Assembly: GCF_009604425.1 (NCBI RefSeq) | Contig: NZ_WEGI01000005.1 | Span: forward strand, 62,001-126,000 | DNA length: 64,000 bases | Direction: 5' to 3' | Source: Nocardia aurantia | GTDB taxonomy: Bacteria > Actinomycetota > Actinomycetes > Mycobacteriales > Mycobacteriaceae | Shown here: positions 23,454-31,691 of the stretch, piece after piece | How positions within the stretch are numbered: position 1 is the stretch's first letter | How the letters are laid out: every line of letters starts with the position of its first letter | The notes under the pieces: generated by a model | What the model was told of the DNA's origin: nothing | What the model saw: the letters and a program-made list of their open reading frames with translations, nothing else | The model's database searches: none | Program-made: the position numbers and the translations under genes

Positions 23454-24266
23454 ATGACGAGCCGAGTCAGCATCGACACCCACGACGCGTGGGTGGAGTT
23501 CCCGATCTTCGACGCCAAGTCCCGCTCGCTGAAGAAGGCGTTCCTGGGCAAGGCCGGTGGCGCGATCGGACGCAACAGCTCCGACGTGGTGGTGGTCGAG
23601 GCGCTGCGCGAGATCACGATGTCGCTGCGCGACGGCGACCGGGTCGGCCTGGTCGGGCACAACGGCGCCGGCAAGTCCACGCTGCTGCGGCTGCTGGCGG
23701 GCATCTACGAGCCGACCCGCGGGACCGCGCGGATCCAGGGGCGGGTCGCGCCGGTGTTCGACCTCGGCGTCGGCATGGATCCGGAGATCTCCGGATACGA
23801 GAACATCATCATCCGCGGGCTGTTCCTGGGGCAGACCCGGAAACAGATGTTGTCGAAGATCGATGAGATCGCCGACTTCACCGAACTCGGCGATTATCTG
23901 GCAATGCCGCTGCGCACCTATTCGACCGGTATGCGGGTGCGCCTGGCGATGGGCGTGGTCACCTCGATCGATCCCGAAATCCTGCTGCTCGACGAGGGTA
24001 TCGGCGCCGTCGACGCGGAGTTCATGAAGAAGGCCCGGGTGCGATTGCAGCGCTTGGTGGCCCGATCGGGCATTCTGGTGTTCGCCAGTCACTCCAACGA
24101 GTTCCTCGCGCAATTGTGCGATCGCGCACTGTGGATCGATCACGGACACGTCAGAATGTCCGGAGGGATCGAGGACGTGGTGCGGGCCTACGAGGGCCCG
24201 GAGGCGGGTGACCACGTCGCACACGTGTTGCGCGAACTGGAACAGGAACGGGAACTTTCTGCATGA
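23454..24266 (+). CDS. wzt: Galactan exporter ABC ATPase Wzt
   Basis: A 270-residue ATPase, homologue of Rv3781. Walker A GHNGAGKST is near residues 68-76. The signature region is TYSTGMRVRLAMGV, and Walker B ILLLDEGIGAVD has the catalytic Glu; the H-loop is VFASHSNE. The inserted segment YENIIIRGLFLGQTRKQM is typical of polysaccharide exporters. There is no C-terminal carbohydrate-binding domain of the O9a type. It starts 8 bases after wzm and overlaps glfT1 by 4 bases (ATGA), so expression is coupled. Confidence 0.93.
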   Translation: MTSRVSIDTHDAWVEFPIFDAKSRSLKKAFLGKAGGAIGRNSSDVVVVEALREITMSLRDGDRVGLVGHNGAGKSTLLRLLAGIYEPTRGTARIQGRVAPVFDLGVGMDPEISGYENIIIRGLFLGQTRKQMLSKIDEIADFTELGDYLAMPLRTYSTGMRVRLAMGVVTSIDPEILLLDEGIGAVDAEFMKKARVRLQRLVARSGILVFASHSNEFLAQLCDRALWIDHGHVRMSGGIEDVVRAYEGPEAGDHVAHVLRELEQERELSA

Positions 24267-25201
24267 ACGGTCAGGGCATGAATCCGCCGATATCGGGTGC
24301 GACGACATGGAGTCCGTCCGCGCGGATCGTGGCCGTGGTCGTCACCCACAAGCGGCGGGAGCTGCTCGCCGAATCGCTGAAGGTGCTGTGCGCGCAGACC
24401 CGGCCGATCGATCACCTGATCGTGGTCGACAACGCCAATGAGGCCGACGTCGGTGAACTGGTGCGGGAGCAGGACATCGAGTCCACGTATCTCGGATCCG
24501 AGCACAACCTCGGCGGCGCGGGCGGTTTCGCGCTCGGCATCCTGCACGCGCTGACCCAGGGCGCGGACTGGATCTGGCTGGCCGACGACGACGGCCGGCC
24601 CGAGGGGCCGGACGTGCTCGAGAAGTTGATGGACTGCGCCCGGCGGCACCGGCTCGCCGAGGTGTCGCCGGTGGTGTGCGATATCGACGAACCGGACCGG
24701 CTGGCGTTTCCGCTGCGCCGAGGGCTGGTGTGGCGCCGGCACCGGTCGGAGCTCGGCGACGACGACTTCCTGCCCGGTATCGCCTCGCTGTTCAACGGCG
24801 CCCTGCTGTCGGCGGAGGCGATCGACCGGATCGGCGTGCCGGATCTGCGCCTGTTCGTGCGCGGTGACGAGGTGGAGATCCACCGCCGGCTGGTGCGGTC
24901 GGGGATCCCGTTCGGCACCTGCCTGCAGACCGCCTATCTGCATCCGAACGGGTCGGCGGAGTTCAAGCCGATCCTGGGCGGCCGCATGCACACCCAGTAT
25001 CCGGACGATCCGGTCAAGCGCTACTTCACCTATCGCAACCGCGGCTATCTGATGTCGCAGCCGGGGATGCGAAAACTGTTGCCGCAGGAGTGGGCCCGAT
25101 TCTCCTGGTTCTTCCTGGTGCAGCAGAAGGATCCGGCCGGACTGGCCGAATGGCTGCGGCTGCGGCGGCTGGGGCGCCGCGAGCAGTTCGACAAGCCCTG
25201 A
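24263..25201 (+). CDS. glfT1: Galactofuranosyltransferase GlfT1
   Basis: A 312-residue GT2 enzyme, homologue of Rv3782, that adds the first galactofuranose residues to the rhamnosyl linker on the cytoplasmic face. The GT-A domain shows VVVTHKRRELLAESL, NLGGAGGFALG, the metal-binding triad in WLADDDGRPEG and the acceptor-side FVRGDEVEIHRRLVRSG. The start overlaps the stop of wzt (ATGA). It is the last gene of the wzm-wzt-glfT1 operon; a long gene-free stretch follows. Confidence 0.93.
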   Translation: MNGQGMNPPISGATTWSPSARIVAVVVTHKRRELLAESLKVLCAQTRPIDHLIVVDNANEADVGELVREQDIESTYLGSEHNLGGAGGFALGILHALTQGADWIWLADDDGRPEGPDVLEKLMDCARRHRLAEVSPVVCDIDEPDRLAFPLRRGLVWRRHRSELGDDDFLPGIASLFNGALLSAEAIDRIGVPDLRLFVRGDEVEIHRRLVRSGIPFGTCLQTAYLHPNGSAEFKPILGGRMHTQYPDDPVKRYFTYRNRGYLMSQPGMRKLLPQEWARFSWFFLVQQKDPAGLAEWLRLRRLGRREQFDKP

Positions 25202-25690
25202 GCCACAACACTTCTCCCGTCCGCGCGAGTCCGGTCGTCGGAAATTCGTTTGCGGCCGGTGCCGTCGGCCTGCCATCGTGAAAGTCGTTCCCGCGCAGCA
25301 GCGGCGGGCGAGGCCGACAAGCCGCAGAGGGGGTGGATACGTGATCGCGAATTCGACGGCGGTACAGGTCTTTTCGCGTCCGGGCGACGAATGTCGTACC
25401 GGCGGAGGACTATCCACCGTCCGGCTCGGGTACTGACCCGCAGCCGTCTCGTTGCCGCCGCACCGCCGTACGGTACCGGCTGGGTCCCGGCCCCGCGTTC
25501 TCGCCATCCTCTTCATTCCCGGCATGCCGCCGCCGAATCCACCTCGGCGGCGGTGGTCCGGGCGCGGGCGGATACCAACGCCGACGCCGGTGTGGCACGG
25601 CACGATACCGATTCCACCTCCCGGCGTGGCGCCGCCCGGCCGCACCCGCGATCATCGTTGCAGGGATTGCCGCACGACGAGGAGCTGCCA
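25202..25690. other. Gene-free stretch after the galactan export operon
   Basis: These 489 bases hold no frame that I believe. Open frames are present on both strands, but they are Arg/Pro-rich and look like GC-rich non-coding sequence. I see no clear terminator or palindrome. The last 15 bases carry the GAGGAG ribosome binding site of the SDR gene. Confidence 0.5.
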
Positions 25691-26539
25691 ATGACGGAAG
25701 CAAGCAAGCCGCTGGCCGGACGGACCATGATCATGTCCGGCGGGAGCCGGGGTATCGGGCTGGAGATCGCCAAGCGGGCGGCGGCCGACGGTGCGAACAT
25801 CACGCTGATCGCGAAGACCGACACGCCGCATCCGAAACTGCCGGGCACCATCCACACCGCCGGCGCGGAACTGGAGGAGGCCGGTGGCCAGGTCCTGAAA
25901 TACGTCGGCGATGTGCGGGACGACGCCGCCGTCGCGGACGCGGTCGAGCAGACCGTGCAGCGGTTCGGGGGTATCGACATCGTCGTCAACAACGCCTCGG
26001 CGATCGACCTGTCGCCGACCGAGACGCTGCCGATGAAGAAGTACGACCTGATGCAGGACATCAACTGCCGAGGCAGTTTCCTGCTGTCGAAATCGGCCAT
26101 TCCGGCCCTGCGGAAGTCCGCCGAGGCCGGGCGCAACCCGCACATCCTGACCCTGTCGCCGCCGCTGAACCTGGACCCGAAATGGGCCGGGGCGTCGCTG
26201 GGCTACACGATCGCCAAGTACGGCATGTCGCTGACCACCCTCGGCCTGGCCGAGGAACTGCGCAAATACGGGATCGGCGTCAACTCGCTGTGGCCGCGGA
26301 CCACGATCGCGACGGCGGCGGTGCAGAATCTGCTGGGCGGCGACGAGACGATCGCCTCCTCGCGCACGCCGGACATCTACGCCGACGCCGCCTATCTGGT
26401 GCTGACCTCGCCCGCGAAGGACACCACCGGCAATTTCTTCCTCGACGACGAGGTGCTGGCCGCGCACGGCATCACCGATCTGGACAAGTATCGGATGGTT
26501 CCGGGCGACGGGCCGCTGAGCCTCGACCTGTTCCTGTGA
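25691..26539 (+). CDS. SDR family NAD(P)-dependent oxidoreductase
   Basis: A 282-residue short-chain dehydrogenase of the HSDL2-like branch. The cofactor motif is SGGSRGIGLEIAKRA, followed by NNASAIDLSPTE. The active-site YxxxK appears as GYTIAKYGMS, and the following WPRTTIATAAVQN is typical of this branch, which acts on fatty-acyl or terpenoid alcohols. The catalytic Ser strand reads HILTLSPPLN, as in HSDL2-type proteins. The ATG at 25691 has GAGGAG 7 bases upstream. A strong hairpin follows the stop, so it is probably transcribed alone. Confidence 0.9.
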   Translation: MTEASKPLAGRTMIMSGGSRGIGLEIAKRAAADGANITLIAKTDTPHPKLPGTIHTAGAELEEAGGQVLKYVGDVRDDAAVADAVEQTVQRFGGIDIVVNNASAIDLSPTETLPMKKYDLMQDINCRGSFLLSKSAIPALRKSAEAGRNPHILTLSPPLNLDPKWAGASLGYTIAKYGMSLTTLGLAEELRKYGIGVNSLWPRTTIATAAVQNLLGGDETIASSRTPDIYADAAYLVLTSPAKDTTGNFFLDDEVLAAHGITDLDKYRMVPGDGPLSLDLFL

Positions 26540-26553
26540 ACTCGTGAACTCGG

Positions 26554-26580
26554 GCTGCCCGGCGGAGCCCGCCGGGCAGC
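26554..26580 (+). terminator. Hairpin after the SDR gene
   Basis: A perfect 12-bp stem (GCTGCCCGGCGG with its complement) and a 3-base AGC loop, 14 bases after the stop codon. There is no T-tract, as is common for actinobacterial terminators. Confidence 0.7.
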
Positions 26581-26757
26581 GGACGATCACATAGCTGTCT
26601 CGGTTCGCCGTCGCGTCCGGCCGATGCGCGAGTACCGTCCTACGATCCGGGTGAAACGGGCATCGTCGCCGGTCGCGCCGTCCTCGTCACGAAGGCGGCC
26701 GGCCGTCGCGATGCGATACCCGCACTGGATCGCTCGGTCACCGAGAAGGAGGCTCGC

Positions 26758-27924
26758 GTGCAGGTCGGTGCGTATCTGATGAACTGCCATCCGCCCGAGC
26801 GGCGCAATGCCGACAGACACCGGGTCGACCTGGAACAGATCCAGCTGCTCGAGCGCGCCGGACTCGGCGAGGTGTGGCTGGCCGAACAGCGCACCACCGG
26901 CTGGGGGCGCGGTCCGGCGCCGGATCTGCTTATCGCACAAGCCTTCTCGCGCACCTCGACGATTCGGCTCGGGCCGCTGGCGCACCTGCCGTTCCAGCAT
27001 CCGGTCGACACGGCGCATCGGGCCGCCTACCTGGACCGGCTCAGCGGCGGACGCTATCAGTTCGGCGTGGCGAGTGGGTCGCTGCCCAGCGATCGGCCGC
27101 TGTCCGGGATCGACCGGATGCCGGGACTGCACCGTGCGATGACCTTCGACGCGCTCGACATGATCGTCCGGCTGTGGACGGGCGGGCCAGAGCGGCATCG
27201 GGGGCGGTTCCGGTTCGTCGATGTGCCGGACGAGCCGGAAACGGTACTCGGCCACTGTCCCGCTCCGTGCCCGCATCCGCCGATCGCGCTCGCGGCGATC
27301 CGAGCCGATTCGGCGCATCACCGATTGGCCGGTGCTCGGGGATATCTGCCGATCAGTCCGGCAGTCGCCCCCGATAATCGTTATCTGGCAAGACATTTCG
27401 CGAACGTGGCAGGTGGCGCCGCGGAGGCGGGCCGGTTCGCCGACCGCGCCGACTGGCGGATCGTCCGTGACGTCTATGTCGCCGATACCGACGCCGAGGC
27501 CCGCCGCCGCGCCCGCACCGGCGCGATGGGCCGCTATTGGGAACAGATCCTGTTGCCGCTGTACCTGCGCCTCGGCCTGGCGCCACTGCTGGGCCGGCTG
27601 CCGAACGGCCGGACCGTCGACCCAGAGCACATCGACCTGGATTTCGTCGCCGACCGGCTGTGGCTGACCGGGTCGCCGGACACGGTGACCGAGCACCTCG
27701 CCGACCTGTCCCGGGAGACCGGCGGTTTCGGCACGCTGCTGCTGAACGTGCACGACTTCGGCGACGAACTGCCGGCATGGCGGCGTTCGATCGAGCTACT
27801 CACGACCGAGGTGCTGCCGCGGGTGCGGGCACGTGACGCGGTCGGGGTTCGATCGCGCTCCCGGACCGGTGAGGCGGTCCGAGGCTCGATCACACACTTC
27901 CCGACCCGCACGGCCGAAATCTGA
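26758..27924 (+). CDS. LLM class flavin-dependent oxidoreductase
   Basis: A 388-residue luciferase-like monooxygenase with FMN-type features: GLGEVWLAEQRTTGW, RLGPLAHLPFQHP and LSGGRYQFGVASGS. The segments MIVRLWTGGPERHRGRFRF and IVRDVYVADTDAEARRRA resemble the subgroup acting on small hydrophobic substrates. The substrate is unknown. The GTG at 26758 is well supported by GAAGGAGG with a 5-base spacer. The last 30 residues are polar and Arg/Ser-rich, probably disordered. It stands alone between two hairpins. Confidence 0.88.
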   Translation: MQVGAYLMNCHPPERRNADRHRVDLEQIQLLERAGLGEVWLAEQRTTGWGRGPAPDLLIAQAFSRTSTIRLGPLAHLPFQHPVDTAHRAAYLDRLSGGRYQFGVASGSLPSDRPLSGIDRMPGLHRAMTFDALDMIVRLWTGGPERHRGRFRFVDVPDEPETVLGHCPAPCPHPPIALAAIRADSAHHRLAGARGYLPISPAVAPDNRYLARHFANVAGGAAEAGRFADRADWRIVRDVYVADTDAEARRRARTGAMGRYWEQILLPLYLRLGLAPLLGRLPNGRTVDPEHIDLDFVADRLWLTGSPDTVTEHLADLSRETGGFGTLLLNVHDFGDELPAWRRSIELLTTEVLPRVRARDAVGVRSRSRTGEAVRGSITHFPTRTAEI

Positions 27925-28086
27925 CCGTACGCCTCCGGGCCGGGCACCCGACCGGGAGCCGAGCCCGCCGGACCGGCCACGGGGTCCGGATCGATCCCGC
28001 GGCTCCGCGATCGGATCCGATGATCGCATTCGGTTCGTGCCCGGACCAGCGCTGGGCAGCGCCGGCCCGGGTGGGTCGCCTCGATC

Positions 28087-28110
28087 CCGGCGCCTGCGAA
28101 CAGGCGCCGG
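28087..28110 (-). terminator. Hairpin with TTCG tetraloop after the DUF2142 gene
   Basis: A perfect 10-bp stem (CCGGCGCCTG with CAGGCGCCGG). On the minus strand the loop is TTCG closed by G-C, a very stable tetraloop. It lies 20 bases past the stop of the DUF2142 gene; no T-tract follows. Confidence 0.75.
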
Positions 28111-28130
28111 CGATGTCTGCCCGGAGCCGG

Positions 28131-29948
28131 TCAGCCCCAGACCAGGTAGTGGTATTTGACCACCGCGGCGATCAGGCCCACCAGCGTCGCCGCCACGATC
28201 AGGATCGCGGCGCCGCGGGTCGGCGTCCGGCCGCGGGAGTCGGTGAGCCGCACCGGGATCCAGCGCAGCAGCACGGTGAGGCCGACGATCGCCAGTGGCA
28301 CGAAGTAGCGGCCCTGCACGCCGTCGATCAGGTAGTAGTCGACGGGGGTGAAGGACATGTACAGCGTCACGTAGATCATCGCGACGCTGGCCAGGATGGT
28401 CAGGCCGACGATCGCCGTACGCCGGTGGCCGGTCGTGAACCGCTCGGCGATGCCGACACTCACCGCGAAGGCGAGCAGGCAGGCCAGGATGGTCAGGGCG
28501 GGGACGTCCACATAGGCGAAACCGAGTTCGCCGAAGAACTGGGTGAACCAGCGCTGATCGCGCAACCAGGTGCTGTCCGCGAAGACCGTCGCGAAATGCA
28601 CCGGGTGGCCGATGATTCCGTGCAGCTGATCACCGGGGCGCACCGAATGCCATTGGCGCTCCGGCCGCATCAGGCCCATACCGTCGCCGGTCGGGGCGGC
28701 GATCTTCATCCAGGCGGCGAATCCGATCGCGCCCACGGCCGCGACGCACCACGGAATCCACTTGCGCCACTGGCTGAATCCGAATTCGCGGGCCGGGATG
28801 AGCACCACCAGCATGGCCAGCAGGACGTAGGTCGGCTTGCTCAGCGGCAGCAGCAGCGTGGTGGCCAGCGCGATCACCCGCTCGGTGGCCGTCAGCGGGG
28901 TACCGAGGAACAGGCCCTTCACCAGCAGGCAGGACACCAGAATCGCGAGGGCGTTGGTCGCCGTGTCGGCGGTCACCGTGCCGGCCTGGAACAGGGCGAT
29001 CGGCAGCACCGACACCGTGAACGCCAGCCATTGCACGCGATGGCGGCGTAGCGCGCGCAGCGCGAATCCGACGATCACCAGATAGGCCAGCAACCCGCAC
29101 AATCGGGTCAGCTCGACCGTCGCCGAGACGTTCAGACCGGTCGCCTCCGCGATCCGAATGCCCACGGCCGCGGGCACATACGCGACCGGTGAGTACGCGG
29201 CGGTGTTGGTGAACCAGATCTGCTTGGTGGCGGAGGTGATCGGCGCGGCGCCGATCTGCCGATAGGCGCCGGGGTCGGCCATCAGCGGATCCGGCTCTTC
29301 GCCGTTGCGGTTGTAGTCCTCGAAGGCGTACGACATCAATCCGTCGATGCTCAACGGGATCTGGCCGCCGTAGGCGACGCCGCGGGCGTCCTCGATGCGC
29401 TGCGGGGTGAAACCACCATGCGCGACCTGATAGGCCCGGCCGAACTGGGTAATCTCGTCGTGGCCCCAGAACGCCGGGGTGAGGACCGAGAAGATCACGC
29501 CGAACAGGGCCGCGACCACCACGAATACCGTTGCGGCGGAACCGATGTTGCGATCCGTCCAGCTCGCGGCCCGGCGCAGCGCGCTCGTGTCCGGCCGCCG
29601 CGGCGATACCTGCTCGGTATCGGCCGAGGCGCCTGCCTCGTCGCTGATCGGAGCGGTATGGCCCACACCGGGCACAGCGGTGTCAGCTACTGCGGTAACG
29701 CCGGTGTGGGCCACAGCACCTGCATCGGTGTCGACGGCAGCGCCCACGCCGGTGTCCATGGCAGCGCCCACGCCCGTGCCGATGGCAGCGCCCGCGCCGG
29801 TGCCGTCGGCGTCGCTCGTGGCGCTGTCAGCCGCTGCCCGCGATTCGGTGCCGGGCACAGCGTGTTCACTGTCGACGGCAGCCTTCGCTTCGCTACCGGC
29901 CGGGGTCGGCGCTGCGTTGCCGGCCGCCCGCTCCGCCTCGACGGTCAT
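28131..29948 (-). CDS. DUF2142 polytopic membrane protein, candidate GT-C glycosyltransferase
   Basis: A 605-residue membrane protein. About 125 N-terminal residues are low-complexity and partly made of 8-residue repeats (GVGAAMDT type). Then about ten to twelve hydrophobic helices follow. The first outer loop carries AFWGHDEITQFGRAYQVAHG, a DE motif placed like the catalytic acids of GT-C enzymes that use polyprenyl-phosphate sugars. The match to DUF2142 is by pattern (ADTATNALAILVSCLL and SKPTYVLLAMLVVLIPAREFG). It overlaps the upstream GT2 gene by one base (TGATG), so the two are coupled. A role as a transferase acting outside the membrane is inference. Confidence 0.8.
   Translation of the reverse strand: MTVEAERAAGNAAPTPAGSEAKAAVDSEHAVPGTESRAAADSATSDADGTGAGAAIGTGVGAAMDTGVGAAVDTDAGAVAHTGVTAVADTAVPGVGHTAPISDEAGASADTEQVSPRRPDTSALRRAASWTDRNIGSAATVFVVVAALFGVIFSVLTPAFWGHDEITQFGRAYQVAHGGFTPQRIEDARGVAYGGQIPLSIDGLMSYAFEDYNRNGEEPDPLMADPGAYRQIGAAPITSATKQIWFTNTAAYSPVAYVPAAVGIRIAEATGLNVSATVELTRLCGLLAYLVIVGFALRALRRHRVQWLAFTVSVLPIALFQAGTVTADTATNALAILVSCLLVKGLFLGTPLTATERVIALATTLLLPLSKPTYVLLAMLVVLIPAREFGFSQWRKWIPWCVAAVGAIGFAAWMKIAAPTGDGMGLMRPERQWHSVRPGDQLHGIIGHPVHFATVFADSTWLRDQRWFTQFFGELGFAYVDVPALTILACLLAFAVSVGIAERFTTGHRRTAIVGLTILASVAMIYVTLYMSFTPVDYYLIDGVQGRYFVPLAIVGLTVLLRWIPVRLTDSRGRTPTRGAAILIVAATLVGLIAAVVKYHYLVWG
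29716..29811 (-). repeat. Four tandem 24-bp repeats in the DUF2142 gene
   Basis: Units at 29716, 29740, 29764 and 29788 encode the 8-residue repeat AMDTGVGA and variants. They code part of the disordered N-terminus of the DUF2142 protein. More degenerate copies lie just beyond 29700. Confidence 0.8.
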
Positions 29949-30916
29949 CAGTACACCTGCCGGACCCGCTCGGGCGAGTCCACGCCGACGGCCGAGTACC
30001 GCAGGTACATCAGGCGCGCGGCCTCGTGGCGGGAGCGGCGGATGCCGTCGAGGATCAGGCCGGCGGTCCAGGCGAGGCTGCCCAGCAACAACAGAGTCAA
30101 GCCGAGGAACAGCGTCGGGAAGCGCGGCACCTGATGAATCTCGTAGAACTCCACCACGATCGGTGTGATCAGAATCACCGATATGAGCCAGCTGATCGTG
30201 CCGAACAGACCGTAGAAGGCGACCGGCCGTTCGTGCCGGGCCAGGCCGAAGATCAGGGCCAGGATCTTGAAACCGTCGTGGTAGGTACGCAGTTTGCTCT
30301 CGCTGCCGGCCGGGCGATCCCGGAAACCGACCTGCACCGCGGTCCGCGGCACCCGCAGGTGCAGGGAATGCACGGTGAGTTCGGTCTCGATCTCGAATTC
30401 CCGCGATACGGCCGGGAAACTCTTCACGAAGCGCCGGGAGAAGACCCGGTAGCCGGAGAGCATGTCCTCGACGTTCTCGCCGAAGACCTTGCCCACCACG
30501 CCGTTCAGCACCCGGTTACCGGTCTCGTGGCCGGGCCGGTAGGCCGACTCGTCGGTGGGCGCCTGCTTGCGGACGCCGAGCACGTGGTCGTACGGACCCG
30601 CGAGCAGCGTCTGGATCATGATCGGCGCGGCGGACGCGTCGTAGGTGTCGTCACCGTCGATCATGACGTAGACGTCGGCCTCGATGTCGGCGAAGGCGCG
30701 CCGCACGACATTGCCCTTGCCCTTGGTGGTTTCGGTGCGCACGATCGCGCCGGCCTCGCGGGCCCGCTCGGCGGTGGCGTCGGTGCTGCGGTTGTCGTAG
30801 ACGTAGACGACGATGCCGGGTACAGCGGCGAGCAGATCGGTGACGACCTTGCCGACCGCGGCCTCCTCGTTGTGGCACGGCACCACTGCGGCGATGCGAA
30901 GCTCGGTGGGGTCCAC
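29948..30916 (-). CDS. GT2 glycosyltransferase, polyprenyl-phosphate sugar synthase type
   Basis: A 322-residue enzyme. The GT-A domain has VVPCHNEEAAVGKVV, the nucleotide-binding D in YDNRSTDAT, the DxD region VMIDGDDTYDA and the segment MLSGYRVFSRRFVKSFP, which is diagnostic of dolichyl-phosphate mannose synthase-like enzymes. Two C-terminal hydrophobic helices anchor it, as in GtrB and related proteins. It likely charges polyprenyl phosphate with a sugar on the cytoplasmic face. The next gene (DUF2142) overlaps by one base. A GtrA gene diverges 129 bases away. Together they look like a sugar-lipid synthase, flippase and transferase set. The sugar is not known. Confidence 0.88.
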   Translation of the reverse strand: MDPTELRIAAVVPCHNEEAAVGKVVTDLLAAVPGIVVYVYDNRSTDATAERAREAGAIVRTETTKGKGNVVRRAFADIEADVYVMIDGDDTYDASAAPIMIQTLLAGPYDHVLGVRKQAPTDESAYRPGHETGNRVLNGVVGKVFGENVEDMLSGYRVFSRRFVKSFPAVSREFEIETELTVHSLHLRVPRTAVQVGFRDRPAGSESKLRTYHDGFKILALIFGLARHERPVAFYGLFGTISWLISVILITPIVVEFYEIHQVPRFPTLFLGLTLLLLGSLAWTAGLILDGIRRSRHEAARLMYLRYSAVGVDSPERVRQVY

Positions 30917-31045
30917 CCCGTCAATCCCTCATCTGAATCGAAAGCGTGCAGAGCGCGGCCCGGGTTAAGGGAACCGGTTGGGGACTGTAGCAGGGCGGCT
31001 GACCATATGCTGTGAATCGCCTTCGGCTGCGGTACCGTACGCCGG

Positions 31046-31621
31046 GTGTCCAGCAGCGAGACGGTGACCGGATCCACGGCGCCGGTCGAGGGCGGTTCGC
31101 CGCCCGCTACCGAGCCCGCAGACGGTGGGCTATCGGCCACGCTGAAGCGCAGTGCGGCGTTTCTCGTGGTCGGGGCGATCGGTTTCGTGGTCGACGCCGG
31201 GACCTACAACCTGCTGGTCTTCGCCGGTGGCAAGGGTGTGCTGTATCACGCACCGCTGCCGGCCAAGATCATCGCCATCGTGACCGCGACGGTCGTCACA
31301 TATTTCGGCAACAAGTGGTGGACCTACGGCCAGCGCGGTCGCGGTTCGGCACGGCAATACGTGCTGTACGCGCTGTTCAACGTGATCGCGATCGGCTTGC
31401 AGCTGGGCTGCCTGGGCTTCTCCCGCTATGTGCTGGACCTGTCCAGTCCCCTGTCGGACAACATCTCCGGGACATTGATCGGGCAGATCATCGCGGTGAT
31501 GTTCCGGTTCTGGGCGTACGGGACGTTCGTGTTCGCCGGTGCCGACCAGGGTCGCCGGGCAACCCGCGACAACCCGGAATCCGACGCGGCCGCACCGGCA
31601 GGACCAGCGGCGAATCATTGA
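31046..31621 (+). CDS. GtrA family membrane protein
   Basis: A 191-residue protein with four transmembrane helices and the GtrA pattern: FLVVGAIGFVVDAGTYNLLV, ATVVTYFGNKWWTYG and IIAVMFRFWAYGTFVF. GtrA proteins are linked to movement of polyprenyl-phosphate sugars or to partner glycosyltransferases. A polar N-terminus of about 30 residues and a polar tail flank the core. The GTG lies 7 bases after a TACCGT -10 element (31033-31038) and is probably leaderless. It diverges from the GT2 gene and precedes glfT2 by 70 bases. Confidence 0.88.
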   Translation: MSSSETVTGSTAPVEGGSPPATEPADGGLSATLKRSAAFLVVGAIGFVVDAGTYNLLVFAGGKGVLYHAPLPAKIIAIVTATVVTYFGNKWWTYGQRGRGSARQYVLYALFNVIAIGLQLGCLGFSRYVLDLSSPLSDNISGTLIGQIIAVMFRFWAYGTFVFAGADQGRRATRDNPESDAAAPAGPAANH

Positions 31622-31691
31622 TGTAGACATAATGGTGGCCGCTCGATGCCGAGCCGGGGGCACCATCGCCAGACAGCACAGAGGGAATTAC

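Noticed and set aside
25250..25690. An N-terminal extension of the SDR protein
   Set aside because: The extension is Arg/Ser/Pro-rich, and the ATG at 25691 has a strong ribosome binding site directly before it.
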